Source: UBA9926 sp913064795
GTDB lineage: Bacteria; Pseudomonadota; Gammaproteobacteria; Pseudomonadales; Azotimanducaceae
NCBI GenBank assembly: GCA_045560765.1
Contig: JBJKZD010000009.1
Span: 310,001 to 374,000, forward strand
DNA length: 64,000 nt
Direction: 5' to 3'
Each line of letters starts with the position of its first letter. The first letter of the stretch is position 1. Below are positions 8,114-16,668 of the stretch, piece after piece. The notes below the pieces were generated by a model, which was not told where the DNA came from, searched no databases, and saw only the letters and a program-made list of their open reading frames with translations. The translations under genes were made by a program, and so were the position numbers.

Positions 8114-9033
8114 GCGATGATCCCTCTTTCATCATGAAAGGCTTGCGGCGACTCCACCGTCAGGCCGTAGGTTTGACACAGTTCGCGGAATTCTCTGACC
8201 TCTGCTTCATTCTTCGCGACAGACATCATCTGCTCAAAACGCGTGCGATAATGCATGTATTCTAGGCGCAAACCCTCGATAAATTCGAGTCTTTTTGCCG
8301 CAGGTTGGCGAACCAATTTAAAAAACCGCAGCGCGGTGGTCATAAATTCGAACATGGTGACGTTGGTTTGCTTTGCGTCGCTCTCAGTCAAATACTGAGC
8401 AGCAAACTCGTTGATCTTAGTCCGGGCTTGCTCCGCCAGCAAATCATCTTTTAATTTTGAGAGTTCAATGCATTCAGCGCGATCACTGATCACCGTGAGG
8501 GCCCCTATGACTGCACCAATTTCGGCCTCGTCATACTCATCCAAGGCGCGCTTTGACATCTGTGTAACGATCGAGTCGCTGTGATGCATCAAAAAATGAA
8601 AGGTGCCTCCTGGGGCAAGTAATCGTGATAGTTCTGGTATAGCAGTAGTTGATTGGGCATATTCGAAGCCAAAAATTGAGACCGCGGCCTGTGTCGATTG
8701 ATCAGGCAAGGCGACCTTTTCAGCGCCCTGTCCGGATAAGAGCTGTATCGTGTTCGGCTTGGTCTCAAGCAATGCTTGGGCACGTTCATTAACAATCACC
8801 TCGGCAGGGTCGACGCCCACATAACTCAGCGAACAACCGAGCTCCAGTATCGACGTTAATAGTCCGCAGTTTCCACAACCAAGGTCCAGAAGCTGTCCTT
8901 CTTGCGGCCACGCAGCCGACGCCTCAGAGATCCAGCGACCGATGGAGCCTTGATACCCATCTCGGAAGAAGTCACCGAACGTTGTGGCGTGCCCTTGATT
9001 CCAAAAAGCTGACCAATGTGCTTGTTCTGTCAT
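8089..9033 (-). CDS. class I SAM-dependent methyltransferase
   Basis: This is a methyltransferase of 314 residues. Motif I, LLDLGCGNCGLL, lies near residues 50-61, followed by SYVGVDPAE and an acidic motif II region; later motifs such as VSIFGFEYAQ and LLAPGGTFHFLMHH fit the fold. The C-terminal third is a helical extension of about 120 residues. The substrate is unknown. I chose the ATG at 9033 (MTEQAHWSAFWNQG); an upstream GTG lies inside a terminator stem. The chosen ATG directly follows the terminator T-tract and has no Shine-Dalgarno, so expression may be leaderless or depend on read-through from the TonB receptor gene. It overlaps the small exported protein gene. Confidence 0.88.
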   Translation of the reverse strand: MTEQAHWSAFWNQGHATTFGDFFRDGYQGSIGRWISEASAAWPQEGQLLDLGCGNCGLLTSILELGCSLSYVGVDPAEVIVNERAQALLETKPNTIQLLSGQGAEKVALPDQSTQAAVSIFGFEYAQSTTAIPELSRLLAPGGTFHFLMHHSDSIVTQMSKRALDEYDEAEIGAVIGALTVISDRAECIELSKLKDDLLAEQARTKINEFAAQYLTESDAKQTNVTMFEFMTTALRFFKLVRQPAAKRLEFIEGLRLEYMHYRTRFEQMMSVAKNEAEVREFRELCQTYGLTVESPQAFHDERGIIAWKISGTK

Positions 9034-9073
9034 AAAAAAAAGGCCCACCTTTTCAGGTGGGCCTTCCGTTTTT
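9034..9073 (-). terminator. bidirectional rho-independent terminator
   Basis: An 11-bp perfect stem (AAGGCCCACCT / AGGTGGGCCTT, 9040-9065) with a 4-base loop is followed on the minus strand by an eight-T tract and on the plus strand by CCGTTTTT. It sits 21-60 bp beyond the TonB receptor stop and is the best intrinsic terminator in the window. The T-tract ends exactly at the methyltransferase start codon. Confidence 0.9.
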
Positions 9074-9093
9074 GGTTGATTTACCGTAGGGCT

Positions 9094-11709
9094 TTAGAAG
9101 TCCAAGGTGTAATCAACGTATACCACACGACCCGTGATCGGATACTGATATTCATCAGCCATGCTTCCGAACTCGTTAAGCAGTGGGTCTTCGTCTGTCA
9201 GGTTGTTCGCACCAACCCGAATTGTTCCCATTGCATCTAGGCTATAACCTAATGACGCATTGAGTATGTGCCAAGAATCGAACTTTTCGTCACCGATCTT
9301 TTCTTCTGATTCACCGATATAATCGGCTGACAGATTGACAAACCACTTATCAAGACTCCAGCTAACAAAAGCCGTTGACCGCCACTCAGGGAATCCAAGC
9401 GTGCCTACTGCATCGCCCAGCTCTCCGGTTCCGTAGGTCAGCTCGTAATCGTAGTTCATGTAGTTCGTTGACTTAAGATCAACCTCTAAAGAGAGCCAAA
9501 GTCCGTCTCCACAACACCGCCTAACTGGTAGTCGATCCCGTTGAAGTTGAAGTCAGTCCCACCGTTTTGGAAACCAGCGCTGATTTCAATGACCAGACCG
9601 TTTGCATCCCGCTGAACCGCCGGGTTACCGCCCTGAGACTGGAAGTCCACGTTCAACTGATCCTGCGCTGACGTATATTCAATTGAATTCGTCAGCGTCA
9701 CGTCGAAGTAGTTGATGGACGCTTCCCAGGTATCAAAGAACGCATACTCAACACCCAACGAGAAGGTTTCTGACTCTTCAGCCTCGAGATCGGGGTTTGA
9801 ACCAATGTAGGTATCAAACTGTCGCGATGGGCAAGGATCTTGTCCTGCCAACTGACATCCCCAGTTATCTGTTGCACCTGAGGCAGAGCAGGATGTCAAA
9901 CCATATCAGGTCCTGACGAATCAGGAGCTCTGAAGACCCTCACCCCAAGGAAACGCTCGAAGCGTCAAACGCTTCAACACCAGGAACCTCTGCGATCGCG
10001 CCGATTCGAGGAGAAGTCGCATCACCAAAATCAGAGTAATCGTCGTATCGCATTGCGGCGTCAATTTCTAACCAGTCAGTGACTGGGAAGATTGCTTCAA
10101 CACTGAATGCAGTAATATCGCGGTATCCCTGCGCCGAGTTACCTGCAGATCCACCGATCAGACCGGCTTCTGACTGAGCATCAACCAAAGCGGCATAATC
10201 CACTTCATAGTATTCCATCGCGAAATACGTTGACGCTTGTCCGCCTGCCATATCAAACAGATCCCACTGCAGACCACCGAAGAACTTGGTCATCTTCTGC
10301 TTGTTATCATCCAGCGTGGTTGCTTTAAGGTTGGCAACGAACGTATCGAAGTCATCAATATCGTAAGCAATGTTGTATTCCAGACCTGCATAACTGAGAT
10401 AGGACCGACCAACAGAGACTGAGCGATACTCAGACAAGGTTGCGTAAACTTCCCAGCTCATTTCATCAGAGAGGTCGCCGCGCAATCCCAAATCAATGTT
10501 AATCAGGTCATCATTGACAACATTGTCTCGAGTACCAATATCAGTCCAACGGAAATAACCGTTGGTCGCACCAACTGTATTTCTAGGATCACCAGGAATC
10601 ACTGGGCCAGGCGCCGCAGGCGGTGCGTAGCGACCAAAAGACTCGTTGTTGGAAATCAAGACATCGACGTAAGCCTCGACGTTATCGGTTAGTTCATATT
10701 CCGCATTTACATACGTGTTCAAACGACTGATGCTTGCGCGGTTAGCTGAAACCAATGCGTAAGCATACCCACAGTAAAAACCCGTGTCCGGACCAAAAAC
10801 GAGGTCTGACTTCATTGGACCTTGGAAGCCATTAGCCTCGGTACAGTTCCCGCCTGGGTGAACCAACCAAGTTGTTTCATCAGCGGGGTCAAAGTCTGCG
10901 CCAGTGTAGGTGGGGTTCGGGAACAGCGTATAGCCGTAGAACGATATCCCTTCGGTTTCCGCATAGCCTGTGATAAATCCGTCGCCATCCAAATCAGCCT
11001 TGCGGGCGGCCGTAAACGAACGATCAGCGTCGTATACTTCATCACGCGTGTCGTATTCCATCGCGAGAGAGACACTGCCACGATCAGAAGATGCCCCAAC
11101 CTGCAAAGAGAGGCTTTCTTCAATGCCGCTGTCACGGTCACGATCGCCATAGCGCGCGCTCATTCTGAAGCCGTCGTAGTTCTTGCGCATGATGATGTTG
11201 ATTACGCCAGTTACCGCATCAGAACCAGAAACCGCTGACGCGCCATCGGCGATCAGCTCGATGCGATCAACAGCACTAAAAGGAATCATGTTGAGGTTGA
11301 CCGAACCGCCACCGCCTAAAGAAGGTGAACCTGTAATACGACGACCGTTAACAAGAACCAATGCACGCGCTGCGCCTAAACCTCGAAGGTTAAAGGTCGC
11401 GTTTGACTGTGCGCTGTTTCCCGACGATTCACGAAATGAACCCAGAGAGTTCAGGTTTGAAGACCGGAGAGCGTCGGCGACAGAGACATCCCCTGTGATT
11501 CTCATTTCTTCTGCGGTGATCGTGATCACTTCCTGCGATGCAGTATTCAACGTTCGCTTGATGCGCGAACCCGTTACAACTACCTCTTCTAACGCTTCTG
11601 CCTCGTCCCCTTCTTCAGCAAGGACTAAGCCGCTTTGTCCGAGTGCCAGACCTGTGGTGAGACCTAGGGCCAAACGCACACATCCTCTCAGGCTATCTTT
11701 CCTAAACAT
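9094..11709 (-). CDS. TonB-dependent outer-membrane receptor (interrupted by frameshifts)
   Basis: This is an outer-membrane active transporter. A signal peptide is followed by a TonB-box-like EEVVVTGSRIKRT, a plug domain (NLRGLGAARALVLVNGRR, DRIELIADGASAVSGSDAVTG) and a long beta-barrel ending in YVDYTLDF, the usual terminal Phe. The frame is open at 11709-9940, 9899-9486 and 9459-9094. Between 9940 and 9899, removing four extra bases restores the conserved SWGEGFRAPD and the run-on to LTSCSASG. Near 9490, one missing T in a T-run joins the last two parts. With those corrections it is an ordinary receptor of about 870 residues. GAGGA precedes the ATG. It belongs to the plug-VNG/NLRGLG group often tied to oligosaccharide or peptide uptake; the ligand is unknown. 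Confidence 0.9.
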
Positions 11710-11971
11710 AAGATTTCCTCATTATTTTAAGTTTCCCATTTCTGCAAACACCTTCTGAAAGGCGGCTCGGCTAACGCACGATGGAACCTCTTTAAGATGG
11801 TTTTTCATCGCGCAAATCGCTTCGCAATTGCTCAAGCATTCTTTCAGGGACGGAATAACCGGCCCGACGAAATCACGCACCCTGCAATTCTATCTGCAGA
11901 AATCTCAAGAGTTCAATCATTATTTCAATAAAATTGCTTCATTTATTCACCACTTTTTCGCTCAATTTGAA

Positions 11972-13795
11972 TCAATTCAGGTCCGGTAGAACATCAAAAG
12001 CGATAACAGTACGCGCTCCTTCACCCAAAAAAGGGCGCGTTTCGTGCCAAACATAACTAGGAAACACAACCAAAGTGCCCGCCTCAGGCTGAATAAAGAC
12101 AGACGGTTCAGGCGATTCGGGCAGCACCACTCCGGGTCGTCCTAGGGCTAGGTAACCAGAATGATCAGAACCTTCATCACCGATTGTACCGGGTACGCCC
12201 ACGTAATAGACGCAACTCAACCAACCTTTACTGTGAACATGCGGCACATGATGACCCTGCGCCGCAACCCGAATGGACCATGAGGATTCAAGCCTGACTC
12301 CATTGATGGAACCTGATTCATCTTCAGTGCTATACCTTCGCGCACCCTCGAAATGCGTTGGATCTCGCAGCATGGCTTCGATCACTTCTTTAAGTGTCTG
12401 CCATAATTTAGCAAGCGGCGGATAGTCCTGCTCAAACAAGTTACCTGCAGTCTGCGTACCCTGCGCGACACTCTGCCCAAGCGGCGCCCTCGAGAAACGG
12501 TGCTGATCCATCAGCCACGTGCCTCAACCAAGGTATTAAGTTTGAAAACCTCGGTGGACCCAAGCGAATCCTGCAGCTTAATAAGCTGATACGGTGGGTG
12601 ACCTGCAAAGAGCTTCTGACCTTGAATCGAGGTTCCCCATTCGCAATGCAGTCTCTAGCAGCGCAATCCAATACTGGTTATCAGGATCGGTACTCAGTAA
12701 CTGCTGAATTTCACGTTCCGCCGAAACGTTATCTCCCAATCCTAAGTACGCGACGGCTAACCACTCACCGTAATCTCCATCACATAGCCTTGCCGCGGCT
12801 ATCATTTCTGAAAACCGATGCTGGTCATTCCAAATCTGAAGCTGAGCCAAGACAAGCGCAGTTGGCCAGCTGCCGTCTAACTGGCCATGGCTTCGATAGA
12901 GTTGCTCTTGGGCGAACTCAGAACGCTCAAGTAGCACCAAAAATACGATGTAGTCCATTTTTTGATCGAGGGTCAATGTGTTGAAACCTCGGGCTTCATA
13001 GTGATCCAAGCACCCCTCAAAACCAACCTCATGAACAAGGCTCGCCCGCAGTCTAAAAATTTCTCTGTGTTGGGCTGCTCTCGCAACAACCTGATCCAAC
13101 CAAGCCAATGCCGAATCAACCTCACCAAGGGTGATAAGTAATTTTGTAGCCTCGACGACCAGCTCGGGGTCTTTGGGCGACAGCGCTTGAGCACGTGCCA
13201 AGGCGCTGCGCGCTTTATCGGGCTGATTATTGCGATAATGTATGCGCCCTAGGCGAAACCAAACCACTGGATCACTCGTTCGATCAACCAGCATCGACTC
13301 AAGCACCACACCCGCGCCAATGAAATCAGATTGTGCCTCGAGCGCATTTGCCAGACCTAAGGCAGACTTAGCGTAGTCTGACCGAAGATCGAGAGCCGCC
13401 CGAAACAATGATTCAGCACGATCCGATGCGCCGACATCCATCATGTACAAGCCAAAGTTATAAAGAAATTCTGGGCGATCTGGTGCGCGCTCGACACTTT
13501 TCTGGAGATAGCCATAAGCTGCCTCAAATTCTCCAGCGCGGCGATACAAATCACCAAGAGTAGCATTGACCTCGGCATCATCAGGCGCTAACGCAACGAG
13601 ATGTTTCAGCACCTCAAGCGCCACATCACTTGACCCTGCCTTGATCGCAGCCGTCGATAGCATTCTCAGAAATCTTTCATCGGCCTCGAACTGACCGAGT
13701 AGCGGCGCCATCGCATTGACGGCCGCAACAAAATCCGATGCCTTTAATGCCTTCTGGCCGGTATGCAACCGCTTTTGGATTTCAGCTCGATCCAT
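11972..13795 (-). CDS. TPR protein fused to a putative 2OG-Fe(II) oxygenase (two compensating frameshifts)
   Basis: The N-terminal 400 residues (13795-12600) are tetratricopeptide repeats (for example SDVALEVLKHLVALAPDD and FEAAYGYLQKSVERAPDR). The C-terminal domain (12511-11972) has the double-stranded beta-helix marks GTQTAGNLF, HVPHVHSKGWLSCVYYV and FPSYVWHETRPF with IAFDV. A linking stretch containing QKLFAGHPPYQLIKLQDSLG and FKLNTLVEARG is open only in another frame (about 12610-12520). One extra base near 12612 and one missing base near 12521 therefore split a single protein of about 608 residues. Alternatively there are two genes joined by TGATG. The family couples TPRs to a prolyl-hydroxylase-like oxygenase; its target is unknown. 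Start ATG 13795, or GTG at 13798. Confidence 0.82.
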
Positions 13796-14011
13796 CACTG
13801 TTGCCCCAAACCATCAATTAAAACAATCATAACCAGCACCCCGCTCTTACTCGTGACGCCAAATCGACGCACCTGACAGCAGAGACATCATAATCCATTT
13901 AACAACTGATCGAGGAGCAAGACGTATGATCCCTCACAGCCTGAGTCTCTCGAGACTGGGTGATATGAGCTTTCAAGGCTGGGGATGTCAGCTTTCATCC
14001 ACGCAATTGTC

Positions 14012-15286
14012 TTAAAAACGTTTTAGCGCTCGAGTCATCATCGCTTGCACTTGCTCGAGCATTTGGGTCGTACGCTCTGGGTCATAACCCTTGACCCTCG
14101 GCGTGTGAATATGACCCATCGGAAAATCCAAATTAAGAGATTCTGCAAGCCGGATCGATCGGTAGGAAATTTCATTGGAAAGATAGCCGCCACCACTTCC
14201 GAGCACTGCGGTTTGGTCCTGAAGCTCGCCGAGGGAGCGGGCAATAAAAGATCCTCGCTCAAGCGTTGCCACCCGTCGGTTATCCCGAATTTGGAAAGCT
14301 CCCTCGGCAAGCTGCATGGCGGCGGCTGGCAAACTGAACTCGACAAACTCAGCACCATCGATCGGCATTCCTCGATAAAGTGGGGGTTGAGGTGATGCTT
14401 GCGAACCACCGGTATGCTCTCGCAAATTGCCAAGCGCGGTACTGCTTCGTCGGCGACCCGGAAAACGTTCCAAATCAAATTGATCCCGGCCCATGGAAAC
14501 GGATAGAAACAATCCAAGCGAGGTCGATTGAAAGATCGGTTCAAGCCAGTCCTCGAGAACGTCAGCATCAAAATCACCGTAGCGTACTGGAAACAACGCC
14601 GAATTAATCTCAACTCGATGGCCGGCCACCTCGAATCGCTGACCGTCAAGGGCCAGGGCGATCAGCCCAGAAGGATTGCTTTGATCGATTCGGCGATCTA
14701 ATGAAAAAGGATCGAACCCTGTCATCAGAACCTTAAGATCGCTGGAAGGATCCCAATGGACGTCGGTTTGGCCGCGACTTGCCTGCTCAAAACGCGCTAT
14801 CAGCGTGGCGCGCTCAGACGCGGTCAATCCCAGCGCATCAGCACGGTCGCGGGCCAGCGGAGCCATCGCTAGGCGCTGCCAATAGAGCGCCCGATCATCA
14901 AAGGGATCCCGCGCCTGGACGGCGCCACTATGATTACGCCAAAGTACTAGACCAAGGCGTTCGACGGTGTTGCATAAGTCTGTTAGCGAATGACTGGCTG
15001 CTAGCTCGGCAGACCAAACTACTTTGAGGTCGCTGATTTGTGCCTCAAGCTCAGGGATCGCGTTCAGCGCATCGGTCAGTCTTTCTTCTTCTATGGTTAA
15101 AATGCTCTTCTTCTCCTCACCTTTGGATTCGATTTTTTGGTCACTGACTTGAACGGGCATCGAGGCTGCTCGGTCCGGCGCCTGCTGGGCCGCGGCCCCA
15201 AGACTCATAGAACACGCCAATGCGATGCATAAAAACCTAGCCGCTCTGCTAGCGATAAAGGACACCAACATAGACTGATCTCTCAT
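14012..15286 (-). CDS. exported peptidase C15 (pyroglutamyl peptidase)-like protein with Cys-to-Ser change
   Basis: The protein has about 424 residues with a signal peptide (RFLCIALACSMSLGAAAQQ). A helical N-terminal extension of about 180 residues precedes a C15-like domain: VLMTGFDPF followed by SNPSG (family start motif), FPVRYGDFD, SMGRDQFDLERF holding the equivalent of the catalytic Glu (Glu273), GGYLSNEISY where the family has GxxVCNxxxY, and GHIHTP with the catalytic His (His394). The nucleophile position is Ser370, not Cys. The enzyme could use Ser or be inactive. I chose the ATG at 15286 over an upstream one so that the signal peptide is N-terminal; the ATG at 15271, with GAGAG before it, is also possible. 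It heads the same-strand envelope block. Confidence 0.8.
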   Translation of the reverse strand: MRDQSMLVSFIASRAARFLCIALACSMSLGAAAQQAPDRAASMPVQVSDQKIESKGEEKKSILTIEEERLTDALNAIPELEAQISDLKVVWSAELAASHSLTDLCNTVERLGLVLWRNHSGAVQARDPFDDRALYWQRLAMAPLARDRADALGLTASERATLIARFEQASRGQTDVHWDPSSDLKVLMTGFDPFSLDRRIDQSNPSGLIALALDGQRFEVAGHRVEINSALFPVRYGDFDADVLEDWLEPIFQSTSLGLFLSVSMGRDQFDLERFPGRRRSSTALGNLREHTGGSQASPQPPLYRGMPIDGAEFVEFSLPAAAMQLAEGAFQIRDNRRVATLERGSFIARSLGELQDQTAVLGSGGGYLSNEISYRSIRLAESLNLDFPMGHIHTPRVKGYDPERTTQMLEQVQAMMTRALKRF

Positions 15287-16114
15287 AGGCACCCTAAGCA
15301 CCAGGCACACTTTGAATCGATCAAGTTGCCCGCGAACCGTACCAAACATCATCACCATAGACTCCATGACCTTTATCAGCATCGCCATCTAATCAATACA
15401 CCATGCATTGAGCGCGTTGACTACAGACGAGGCCCGCCCTATCCAGCAACAGCTGTTCGAGCCACTTTTCCAGTGTCAGCGCAGTTCAGTGTCAGCGCGC
15501 CCAACTCACAAAGTGAGTCTTCAAACACCGACACCTTAAAGCATTCAGGTATTAGCCTGGGACGCTGCGATTCACACAGCCTCTTGGTCTGGCCCAGCCA
15601 TTATTTCAGACATCTTTTAAAGGTGGCACTGCACTCACCCCGCATCATCGAATCATCAGATCATTGCGCCACGGTTTCAAAAGCTCAGGGTCAAAGACCC
15701 CCCAATCGGTGTCCCTCTATTGATCGATTAAATCACTCGGGCTTGACACTACCTTTTTAACGTCAATGCCTCCACCACTGTATAGGGCTCAATGTTGCCT
15801 AGGCGCTTCATCAGCAGGGTTCACCCACAGTTATCCACACCTGCACTGATTACGCTTTATTTTTTCAGACGTTTTATGAGGCGCTCAATTCAAAATCCAC
15901 TGCTTAAGAAACTCATTGTAGAAACCATACTTGGGTGATCCCTTCCCGTTTGATTCCTTCGCTCCGTGCTGCATCAAAACATCTGAATTTCTATCACAGT
16001 CCTAGAATCGTTGCAGCGCTGCAGACGCCTGATGCACCGAACTTCAGGGGAAGTTGCTTTAACGATTGGGGTATGGGATAACTTCGCGCGCGCCTCAATC
16101 CCTTAGGAGTTTCC
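15287..16114. other. long divergent intergenic region, no gene seen
   Basis: About 830 bp separate the minus-strand C15-like gene from the plus-strand VOC gene. It holds a short 16-bp repeat (15471-15502) and a single perfect DnaA-box sequence, TTATCCACA, at 15831-15839. I see no convincing protein-coding frame, tRNA or hairpin with a T-tract. Promoters for both flanking genes must lie here. Confidence 0.5.
15471..15502. repeat. 16-bp direct repeat, 2 copies
   Basis: There are two adjacent copies, CAGTGTCAGCGCAGTT (15471-15486) and CAGTGTCAGCGCGCCC (15487-15502), identical over the first 12 bases, inside the non-coding spacer. Confidence 0.7.
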
Positions 16115-16525
16115 ATGCCCTCTCTTGCACTTGCTAAACCCGCCATTGACTTAGGCCTTGTCACTCAGGATGCACAGGTCATGCTGGCTTTTTATCGAGA
16201 TATCCTCGGACTACCCTTTGAAGCAACCCTGACAATGCCGGGCGGCACCATCATGCATCGGCTTTCCTGCGGTCAAACCGTTATCAAGCTTCTGCAGCAC
16301 CAAAAAACACCTGAATCAACCCCGGCCCCAGGCGGCATTAACGGTGCGACAGGAATCCGATATTTTACGATCAGCGTCACTAACCTTGCCGAGATGCTCA
16401 CCCACTGCGCTGCTGCCGGGGTGCCCATTCCAGTGGGTCAAACCGAGATCAGACCCGGCGTCCAGATTGCCATGCTTGAAGACCCCGAGGGTAATTGGGT
16501 GGAACTGCTCGAAACAAGCAACTGA
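16115..16525 (+). CDS. VOC (glyoxalase/bleomycin resistance) family protein
   Basis: This is a single-domain VOC-fold protein of 136 residues with the paired beta-alpha-beta-beta-beta motif. IDLGLVTQDAQVMLAFYRDILGLPFE at the N-terminus and IAMLEDPEGNWVELLE at the C-terminus are typical; His48 lies in IMHRLSCG and the Glu in WVELLE is a likely metal ligand. The reaction (lyase, dioxygenase or isomerase) cannot be told. A strong AGGAG sits five bases before the ATG. It is followed after 143 bp by the PyrD-PyrK fusion on the same strand. Confidence 0.9.
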   Translation: MPSLALAKPAIDLGLVTQDAQVMLAFYRDILGLPFEATLTMPGGTIMHRLSCGQTVIKLLQHQKTPESTPAPGGINGATGIRYFTISVTNLAEMLTHCAAAGVPIPVGQTEIRPGVQIAMLEDPEGNWVELLETSN

Positions 16526-16668
16526 TCGGCTCTATCCAGCAGCCGGAACGAACGGATGCTCTGTAGCCAGGCAGCATGATCCTTATCTTTGCCCGCATTT
16601 GTTTCAATGCAGAGGCGCGCTTATAATCAGCCCCGGGCAATCTGGCCCTAAAAGCAGGCATTGACGCA

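Noticed and set aside
9094..11709. TonB receptor as a true pseudogene
   Set aside because: All family motifs, the C-terminal Phe and a clean terminator are kept, and single-base corrections restore the whole frame. Sequence error is the simpler explanation, though decay is not excluded.
15326..15760. 144-codon plus-strand frame in the long spacer
   Set aside because: It overlaps the start of the C15-like gene, is rich in His and Arg without domain character, and has no ribosome site. It reads as chance.
15831..15839. Perfect DnaA box TTATCCACA in a long non-coding region, suggestive of an origin
   Set aside because: Only one box is present there, with no A/T-rich unwinding stretch or dnaA/dnaN genes nearby. 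Another perfect copy occurs inside the molybdenum subunit gene (34291-34299), so chance is enough.
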